Part shown: in pieces, positions 58,325-64,000 of the stretch
How positions within the stretch are numbered: position 1 is the first letter of the stretch
Layout of the letters: each line of letters starts with the position of its first letter
Assembly: GCF_014873705.1 (NCBI RefSeq)
Contig: NZ_JADBDS010000001.1
Location: forward strand, 930,001 to 994,000
From: Mycobacterium sp. OAS707
Lineage (GTDB): Bacteria > Actinomycetota > Actinomycetes > Mycobacteriales > Mycobacteriaceae
Reading direction: 5' to 3'
DNA: 64,000 nt
Notes under the pieces: model-generated
Told to the model about the DNA's origin: nothing
The model's database searches: none
The model's input: only the letters and a program-made list of their open reading frames with translations
Position numbers and translations under genes: made by a program

Positions 58325-60943
58325 CTACTTCGAGGAGTGCTGTCGCATCAGCGCCACGAGCTCGTCGCGGCTGGCCGTGCCCGTCTTTCCCATCGCCCGG
58401 TACATGTGGCCCTCGATGGTCCGAACCGAAAGGCTCAGTCGAGCGGCGACCGCGCGATTGGACAACCCCTCTCCGATCAGCGCGACGATCTCGCGCTCGC
58501 GATCCGACAGTGGTGACCGCTCCTCTGCCCTGCGCAGCGCCGGGGTGACCGCGCCGCCGCACTTTTCGGCAAGCATGGCCGCCCGCGACGCGCACCCGTA
58601 AGCCGAACCTCCCTTACCGTCGCGTCGATGCGCGACGGCGGCAAGGGCGGCCGCGTCGATGGCGGCTATCACGTCACCCATCTGTTCGTATGCATCCGAA
58701 ACCGCCTCGAGGCCCGAAGCGTCGAACGCGGTCAGCGCCGCGGCGAATCTCGCAGCCAGGCCGACCCGGGGACCTTCGACCAGGTCTTCGAGTTCGCGCA
58801 GACGCGCCGCGCCCGAACGATCCCCAAACTGTGTCACGGTCTGCAGGCACATCACCTCAGCCGCGAATTGCGAATTCTCCCTTGCTATTTCAGCACCATT
58901 CAAGGCCAGTGCGATGGCTTCGCTGATCGCTCCATGGCCGGCGGCCGCCCACGCCCTGGCAAGCGCGTACTCGTAGTCCAGACATCCCCAGCTCGGATGT
59001 CGCGACTCCTCCGAGGCCAGAAGTGCTGCGTCGGCCTCGTCGCGCGAACCGCGGATCGCAAGCGCGGTGGCGCGCGGGAGCTGATACCGGTAGCTCCAGC
59101 CGTTGGTCTCACCCGAACCGATCAACGCCTCGACGGTTGGCTCGAGCATCGCAGCCGCGCTCTCGACTCGGCCCGCCCCCAGCACAGCGCGGGCCGCTAC
59201 CGCCCCACTGAATAGCCTTGCCGCGCCTGGGAGGTCGGCGGCTTGACGGCTCAGCACATCGGCGGCGTCACGGGCTTGTGCGATTTGACCCGACAGCACC
59301 AGCGCGCCGATGTGAGCATCGGCGATGACGAATCGCATGTGCGCGGCCTCGTAGGACCGACGGACGATTGCGTAGCCGGCATCGGCGGCGGCCAGCGCCT
59401 CGTTGAGACGCCCGCTGTCGCCCGATGCGGCGGTGATCGCCCAAGCGGTTACCGCGCCGACGGTGGTCGGTAGTTGCTCCAGGACAACGCTTTCCGCCGC
59501 TTTCAGTGCGGCCTTCGGCTTGCCCATCGCCGCCCAATACGCGGCCAGAAACGCATCGACGCAGGCCCGTCCTGAAATTGCCACGGTGGATGCCACCGTG
59601 TCTATCAGCTGCTTCGCGCGGCCGGGATCGGCGAGTGTCCACAACATGTTCGTCGCCCTCAGAAACGCAACGCGCGCACGGTCCTTGTCGGTGAAGCCGT
59701 CCGTCGGGATGTCGACAAGTGCGCTGTCGGCTTCCTCGCCGCGGCTGAGCCACGACAATGCGTGCGCGCGAACGAAGTTCGCTTCCGCGACACCTCCTGC
59801 TCGAATCGCGGCATCGGACAGCCGTTCAGCCAGCGGCAGGTCCGCCAGCCACACGGCGCCCTGCGCGGCGGTGACAAGCAGGTCCGCATCCGGTTCCAGG
59901 TCCGAATCGAGGCTCAACGCCGCGCGACGCACCACCAGACGGATGTCGTCCTTGTCACCCGTCGCCAGTTCGGCGACAAGCAATCCCCGCAAGCGTCGTA
60001 ACCGCGACGATGGGGCTCTGCTGCGTCGCAACTCGGCGTAGAGCGGGTGCGCCGCACGCACTTCCACGCCTTCGTCGCCGCGGTCGAGCGTGACGAGGCC
60101 GCGTGTCTCCGCCTCCTCGACCGCTTGCCGATCGGTGATCCGCGCCAGTGCAGCCAGATCGATCGGCTCGCCCACCGCGACGATGTCGAGAACATCGCAC
60201 ACGGCGTCCGATAGCGCGCCGAATCGCGACTCGATGAGTTCGATCAGGCTGTTCGGCAGGATCGGATCACCGCTCCAACGCCAGTATCCGCGCTGGAGTG
60301 CAAGGCGCCCGTCACCTGTTTCCTGCTCGACGATGTTGCGCAGGTACAGAACATTGCCGCGCGTCAGCTTCCACAACCGTTCGGCGGCATCGTGGTCCAC
60401 GGAAGCGCCGAGCGTCGCTGACAGCAACTCCGTCGTTTCGGCGCGCGACAGCGGCTGCAGGTCGAGCCGGTCGAATTGGCCGCTCTTCCAGAGCTCTTGC
60501 ACCGCTGTGGAAATCGGTTCACCGTCGCGGACGGTGAGAACCACCTTGGCGGCGCGGCGCTGGACAATCTGATGCAGTACGAACGCAGACAGGTCGTCGA
60601 GCAGGTGCGCGTCGTCGATTCCCAGCACGACGCGGCTGCCCGGCGGGGACGACGTCAATGCATCGACCACGCCGCGCACGAGCTCGAGTTGGTCCGCGAC
60701 GGCCGAAGGCGCCCACGCGGCGAACGCACCGAGCGGAAGCGTGCGGGCCGACGATGTGCCAACCGCCCATCGGACCACGTGGCCACGGGTGGCTGCCGCC
60801 GACAGCGCGTCGCGCGCGATCCGGCTCTTCCCGACGCCGGCCGCCCCGGCGACCACGATCCCGGACACATGCGCGGCAGACAGCGCCACATCGATGATCC
60901 GCATCTCTTCGGAGCGGCCCGTCAACGGCCACGCAAAGCGCAC
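58325..60943 (-). CDS. LAL-type (MalT-like) LuxR-family transcriptional regulator
   Basis: 872 aa. STAND/AAA ATPase with P-loop VVAGAAGVGKSRIARDALSA at about 31-50 and Walker B RVVLGIDDAHLLDDLSAFVL. A long TPR-like helical region follows, and a C-terminal LuxR HTH: LSDREREIVALIGEGLSNRA, SLSVRTIEGHMYRAMGKTGT. Large ATP-binding LuxR regulators respond to small ligands; the ligand and target genes are not indicated. Convergent with the acyl-CoA ligase (16 bp). Confidence 0.9.
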   Translation of the reverse strand: MRFAWPLTGRSEEMRIIDVALSAAHVSGIVVAGAAGVGKSRIARDALSAAATRGHVVRWAVGTSSARTLPLGAFAAWAPSAVADQLELVRGVVDALTSSPPGSRVVLGIDDAHLLDDLSAFVLHQIVQRRAAKVVLTVRDGEPISTAVQELWKSGQFDRLDLQPLSRAETTELLSATLGASVDHDAAERLWKLTRGNVLYLRNIVEQETGDGRLALQRGYWRWSGDPILPNSLIELIESRFGALSDAVCDVLDIVAVGEPIDLAALARITDRQAVEEAETRGLVTLDRGDEGVEVRAAHPLYAELRRSRAPSSRLRRLRGLLVAELATGDKDDIRLVVRRAALSLDSDLEPDADLLVTAAQGAVWLADLPLAERLSDAAIRAGGVAEANFVRAHALSWLSRGEEADSALVDIPTDGFTDKDRARVAFLRATNMLWTLADPGRAKQLIDTVASTVAISGRACVDAFLAAYWAAMGKPKAALKAAESVVLEQLPTTVGAVTAWAITAASGDSGRLNEALAAADAGYAIVRRSYEAAHMRFVIADAHIGALVLSGQIAQARDAADVLSRQAADLPGAARLFSGAVAARAVLGAGRVESAAAMLEPTVEALIGSGETNGWSYRYQLPRATALAIRGSRDEADAALLASEESRHPSWGCLDYEYALARAWAAAGHGAISEAIALALNGAEIARENSQFAAEVMCLQTVTQFGDRSGAARLRELEDLVEGPRVGLAARFAAALTAFDASGLEAVSDAYEQMGDVIAAIDAAALAAVAHRRDGKGGSAYGCASRAAMLAEKCGGAVTPALRRAEERSPLSDREREIVALIGEGLSNRAVAARLSLSVRTIEGHMYRAMGKTGTASRDELVALMRQHSSK

Positions 60944-60994
60944 GAATGCAGCGTAGAAGCGCGGGCAATGCCTGCGCAGCGAGTTGACCGCTAG

Positions 60995-61633
60995 CTACGG
61001 GTGGCGACCTAGTTCCGCCGCCGCGTGCGCGCCTCGCGCCTGCCGGTAGCCGAGGACGGCGCCCGCGGCGGGTATCAGCAGCAGCCCGGCGACGCCCCAC
61101 AGCGGGTCTGCGACTCCCGCCGTTGGCGCCACCAACTGCTGGACCACGCCGGGGTGGGTGTCCACGGGGGCGACGCTCGGCGGATTCAGCGGCACGGTGA
61201 TGATCTGCGGCGGCGGGGGCGGCGGGGGCGGCTGCGGGGCATCCCAGCCCCAGCGTGGTCCGGGCTCGTGGCCCTGGACCCCGGGTGTCCGACCGTCGCC
61301 GAAGGTCACCTTCGGCGACCTGCTTTCTCCTCGCGGGTCCGGGCTGTAGTCGTTGCTGGGCCGCTCCTGGGACGTACCGGATTCGCGGCCCGAACCCACT
61401 CTGCTCGACGGACGGCTGTCGGTGGCCCCACTACCGCCACCGCTGCGCACGGTGTCGCTGTAATCCGAGCCCCGCGAACCTCCGCTCGATCCGCTTCTGC
61501 TGTTGTTGTCGGAGCGGCCGGAATGCCCGCCACCAGGGTCGGCAAACGCGACGGCCGCACAGGGCCCGCCGACGAAAAGGCATGCGGCCACGACTCCAAC
61601 ACCTGCCGTTAGGCGGATGCTCGGTGGGGCCAC
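60995..61633 (-). CDS. Exported Gly/Ser- and Pro-rich protein with C-terminal membrane helix
   Basis: 212 aa from GTG 61633, which has AGGAGAGG upstream; a longer frame begins at 61729 without a ribosome-binding site. Signal peptide (LTAGVGVVAACLFVGGPCAA, cleavage near VAFADP). Gly/Ser/Arg/Asp-rich low-complexity mature part, then eight prolines in a row, and a hydrophobic stretch near the end (LWGVAGLLLIPAAGAVLGYR) with Arg/His after it, like a wall- or membrane-retention tail. No family recognised. Same direction as and 51 bp before the LAL regulator. Confidence 0.75.
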   Translation of the reverse strand: MAPPSIRLTAGVGVVAACLFVGGPCAAVAFADPGGGHSGRSDNNSRSGSSGGSRGSDYSDTVRSGGGSGATDSRPSSRVGSGRESGTSQERPSNDYSPDPRGESRSPKVTFGDGRTPGVQGHEPGPRWGWDAPQPPPPPPPPQIITVPLNPPSVAPVDTHPGVVQQLVAPTAGVADPLWGVAGLLLIPAAGAVLGYRQARGAHAAAELGRHP

Positions 61634-61749
61634 AGTTCCTCTCCTGCGAGTGGCAAAGATTTGCAGAGGCGTGCGGACTGAATTCTTGCATGCCCATGCC
61701 CCGTCGAGCCAGAGCTTCGCAGAATGCATGCAAATTTACGTTAGCCGTG

Positions 61750-62091
61750 CTATTCGTCTTCGACGTAAGCACGCAACCGGTCAATGGCGGCGTCCCAGCG
61801 TCTCGACAGCGCCGTGAGGTAGTCGCTCGCATCGCCGAGGGGTTTGGGTTCGATCCGCCAGATACGTTCCCTGCCATGGCGTTCGCTGCTCACCAGGCCC
61901 ACCGCCTCCAGCAACAACAGATGCTTGGTCGCCGCCTGCCTGCTGACCGACATCACCTGCGTGACTTGTGTCGTCGAACACGGCCCGCCGTCGCACAAGC
62001 GCGTGACAATGCGCAGCCGATTCGGATCGCCGAGCGCATTGAAAACCGGGGACAGCGGCTCCGCATGAACCCCGGCCGCTGACGTGCTCAC
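61750..62091 (-). CDS. ArsR-family transcriptional regulator
   Basis: 113 aa, GTG start overlapping the upstream SRPBCC stop (GTGA). Winged helix VFNALGDPNRLRIVTRLCDG, TTQVTQVMSVSRQAATKHLL, then ERIWRIEPKPLGDASDYL. ArsR regulators with a linked SRPBCC/AHSA1 gene are common in actinobacteria. Two identical palindromes precede the operon. Confidence 0.9.
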   Translation of the reverse strand: MSTSAAGVHAEPLSPVFNALGDPNRLRIVTRLCDGGPCSTTQVTQVMSVSRQAATKHLLLLEAVGLVSSERHGRERIWRIEPKPLGDASDYLTALSRRWDAAIDRLRAYVEDE

Positions 62092-62576
62092 ACCTTCTCG
62101 CTGAGCGCCAAATATTTGCTCACGAGTTCGGTCTGCTTGGCCCAGCCTTCGCTGTTGCCCTCGAAGGCCGACGCCCGATGCTCGGCCGGAATCTGGTCGA
62201 AACCGGATTCGACGATGCGCAGCAACACACCGCCCTCGGTCTCGGCGAGGGTGAACTCGACCAACGTCGTCGGCTGCTCGGATCCGTCGGCCTCTCCGGG
62301 ATACGGATGCCAGCGGAACGCCAAGCGGCGCTGCGGTTCGATCGCGACGATCTGCCAGGTGTCCGTCTTTCCCGCATGCTCTTGCTGCCTACGGGCGACG
62401 TCCTCGTCGACTGTCGTCGGCGTGATCACCCCGGTGACCGACGCGCCTTCGGTGAATGGGCCGTCCAACCGGACTCCGAACCACTGGCCGAACTCGTCGG
62501 CGTTGCTGATCGCCTGCCACACGCGGGCAAGCGATGCCCGCAGAACAACGTCTTTTTCGATTCGATCCATACTCAT
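62088..62576 (-). CDS. SRPBCC (AHSA1-like) family protein
   Basis: 162 aa from ATG 62576; AGGAGG is 5 bp upstream. Hydrophobic-pocket fold: RIEKDVVLRASLARVWQAIS, WFGVRLDGPFTEGASVTG, RLAFRWHPYPGEADGSEQPT, VEFTLAETEGGVLLRIVES, and the final helix. First gene of the SRPBCC-arsR operon. Probably binds a hydrophobic ligand. Confidence 0.9.
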   Translation of the reverse strand: MSMDRIEKDVVLRASLARVWQAISNADEFGQWFGVRLDGPFTEGASVTGVITPTTVDEDVARRQQEHAGKTDTWQIVAIEPQRRLAFRWHPYPGEADGSEQPTTLVEFTLAETEGGVLLRIVESGFDQIPAEHRASAFEGNSEGWAKQTELVSKYLALSEKV

Positions 62577-62578
62577 GT

Positions 62579-62594
62579 GCAACCTCCTGGTTGC
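62579..62594. promoter_or_regulatory. Putative ArsR operator, proximal copy
   Basis: GCAACC-TCCT-GGTTGC, a perfect palindrome with a 4-bp centre. The Shine-Dalgarno AGGAGG of the SRPBCC gene lies within it, so a bound repressor would also block the ribosome site on the DNA template region. Confidence 0.65.
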
Positions 62595-62624
62595 CTATCA
62601 CGGTATCGCGACGCGGATCGAAGC

Positions 62625-62640
62625 GCAACCTTTTGGTTGC
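62625..62640. promoter_or_regulatory. Putative ArsR operator, distal copy
   Basis: GCAACC-TTTT-GGTTGC, identical arms to the copy at 62579-62594, 46 bp away centre to centre. It lies 6 bp before the end of the MetE-like gene that runs in the same direction. Confidence 0.65.
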
Positions 62641-62645
62641 TTTTA

Positions 62646-63656
62646 TCAGATCGCGTCCGGATCGTCGGCGAACGCGTCGGCGGCCTTCTGCGCCAATTCG
62701 ACCGCGATGCGCGCCCACTGGGGGGTGGCGCCTGCCAGTCCGCACGCGGGCGTGATGCCGATGCGTTGGCGTGCAACCGAGCGTGCGAAGCCGAGGCGAT
62801 CGGTGACCGCTACCGCGGCCTTCGCCACTTCTTCCGCCGACGGCCGCATTTCCGGAGCGGTCGGCGCGACGACGCCGAGCATCACTGTGCGCCCGGAGTC
62901 CACGAAGTCGCCAACCCCGTCGAGGTCGGCAGCAGTCAGCGTGCCGACGTCGACCGACACCGCACGAATACTGCTGCGCTGCAACGCCTTCCATGGCAGC
63001 CCAGCAGCGCAGCTGTGCAGTGCGACCTCACCACCGACGACGGATACGCAGTCGTCCAGCAGTCCGATTGCCACCGACTCGTCGACCGGGTGCACCGGCG
63101 TCAGGCTGGTCACCCCGGTCAACCTGCCCTCCAACGCAGCAGGCAGCGACGGCTCGTCGAACTGCACCACGACGGGAGTTTCGAGGCGCTTTTCGAGCTG
63201 CGCGCGATGCACCGCCAATCCCTCGGCAAGCGAGCCTGCCAGGTCCCGCAGCGCGCCGGCGTCGGTGATCGCGCGGTGACCGCCGGAGAGCTCGAGGGCA
63301 GCGGCAAGCGTGATGGGCCCCGGCGCCTGCACCTTCACGGTGCGCGCCCCCCCGCGCAAGCCTGCCTTCTCCCACGCCTCTTCGAGCGCGTCGACGTCCT
63401 CATCGAGCAGGCTGGCGGCCCTGCGCGCAGCGGAACTACGGCCGCCGGCGATGCGATACCCGCGTGGCACCGTGTCGATGCCGATGTCGACCAACAGTGC
63501 GCCTGCCCGCCCGATCATGTCGGCCCCGACGCCGCGGGCAGGCAATTCGACCAGATGGGGCAGCGTATGCAGCTCGCCGATGACGATCTCGGCGGCTTCG
63601 CGCGGCGACGACCCCGGCCAAGACCCGATCCCGGTCGCTGCGGCGAAAACACTCAC
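62646..63656 (-). CDS. Cobalamin-independent methionine-synthase-like (MetE C-terminal type) protein
   Basis: 336 aa from GTG 63656 (MSVFAAATGIGSWPGSSPRE), the length of Rv3015c. UROD/MetE-like TIM barrel: GIGSWPGSS, VKVQAPGPITLAAALELSGG, VVQFDEPSLPAALEGRLTGV, EVALHSCAAGLPWKALQRSS (a His and Cys that may bind zinc), and ITPACGLAGATPQWARIAVE near the end. Shorter than full MetE; activity not proven. Confidence 0.88.
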   Translation of the reverse strand: MSVFAAATGIGSWPGSSPREAAEIVIGELHTLPHLVELPARGVGADMIGRAGALLVDIGIDTVPRGYRIAGGRSSAARRAASLLDEDVDALEEAWEKAGLRGGARTVKVQAPGPITLAAALELSGGHRAITDAGALRDLAGSLAEGLAVHRAQLEKRLETPVVVQFDEPSLPAALEGRLTGVTSLTPVHPVDESVAIGLLDDCVSVVGGEVALHSCAAGLPWKALQRSSIRAVSVDVGTLTAADLDGVGDFVDSGRTVMLGVVAPTAPEMRPSAEEVAKAAVAVTDRLGFARSVARQRIGITPACGLAGATPQWARIAVELAQKAADAFADDPDAI

Positions 63657-63692
63657 TCGTTTGACGATATTCGATCCGGATAGCCTGGCCGC

Positions 63693-64000
63693 ATGCCCGT
63701 ATGGCCGAGACCGCTGACGGTCTGCTGTGCGGCTGTCCTGGTGGCCGCGGGCTGTGCGCAGACGGTCGGTGGCCGTGCGCTGCGGGCAGCGCCCGAGATC
63801 GACGACGGATCCCGGTCGCCGGTCGATGTCGAGACGGTGATGCTGGACCAGTCGCAGATGCGGGCCATCACCGGGGCCGGCGACGACTTGACGATCATCC
63901 CGAGCATGGACGGCAAGTCCCCCGTCGACATCGACCAGCTCGCGAAAACCACTCCCCCGCAATGCCAATGGGTCTTCGAAGAGACGCAGATATTCGGATT
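63693..64000 (+). CDS. Lipoprotein with PknH-like extracellular (sensor) domain, N-terminal part
   Basis: First 102 codons of a gene that runs off the right edge. Lipobox LVAAGC with lipidated Cys21, then PVDVETVMLDQSQMRAITGA and a cysteine in PPQCQWVFEETQIFG, the pattern of mycobacterial PknH extracellular-domain-like lipoproteins. The position corresponds to lpqA (Rv3016). Divergent from the MetE-like gene. Confidence 0.85.
   Translation, partial: MPVWPRPLTVCCAAVLVAAGCAQTVGGRALRAAPEIDDGSRSPVDVETVMLDQSQMRAITGAGDDLTIIPSMDGKSPVDIDQLAKTTPPQCQWVFEETQIFG

Overview
This is a 64 kb, high-GC stretch of a mycobacterial chromosome, most likely a fast-growing or environmental Mycolicibacterium. The identification rests on gene content and order: recG, ung, thiL, ddl, gpsA, fbiD, ppk, mutT1, hupB, leuD-leuC, gltX, leuB-serA, ilvC-ilvH-ilvB, cfp6, DoxX, lppZ, gatB, pfkA, gatA-gatC, ligA and an lpqA-like lipoprotein. 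This matches the Mycobacterium tuberculosis Rv2972c-Rv3016 segment almost gene for gene. A histone-like HupB with a long Lys/Ala tail, a PGRS-type glycine-rich protein and the F420 gene fbiD support the same conclusion. I see no prophage, insertion sequence, CRISPR array or rRNA operon.

Layout. Positions 1-4.2 kb: end of a secreted DUF1524 nuclease gene, recG and an unsplit DhaL-type (YloV/FakA-like) gene. 4.4-7.7 kb: rpmB, then an accessory block with a PGRS-like secreted protein that has no PE domain, an IclR regulator and a small secreted protein. 7.7-23.6 kb: conserved housekeeping genes (ung, thiL, DUF3515, a NarL-type two-component pair, ddl, a PLP enzyme, gpsA, fbiD, ppk, mutT1, hupB, leuDC with a divergent IclR regulator). 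23.7-28.2 kb: an accessory secreted set (GH39-like glycosidase, DUF1800, Tat-exported DUF1501). 28.2-30.8 kb: tRNA-Glu, tRNA-Gln, gltX and an FAH-family hydrolase. 30.9-42.7 kb: MFS transporter, small secreted and membrane proteins, leuB-serA, a phytoene-dehydrogenase-like protein, a WrbA-like flavoprotein, ilvBHC, cfp6 and DoxX. 42.9-50.2 kb: lppZ, then small regulator/effector pairs (SDR-SMR with TetR; MarR with NmrA-like and DoxX-like; MerR with a polysaccharide deacetylase) placed around gatB. 50.3-64 kb: pfkA, gatAC, ACT protein, ligA, acyl-CoA ligase, a LAL-type regulator, an ArsR-SRPBCC operon, a MetE-like protein and the start of a PknH-like lipoprotein.

How the genes work together. 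Branched-chain amino acid synthesis dominates: leuC, leuD, leuB, ilvB, ilvH and ilvC. The window also carries the two tRNAs, GltX and all three GatCAB subunits of the indirect Gln-tRNA route.

The most striking signals are regulatory. Upstream of ilvB there is a complete translational attenuator: an LLVVI-containing 23-codon leader peptide, an antiterminator helix and an intrinsic terminator. Six transcription factors lie beside short palindromes that look like their own operators: IclR, the leu-type IclR, TetR, MarR, MerR and ArsR. Functional calls are homology and motif inferences made by reading; no database search was run.
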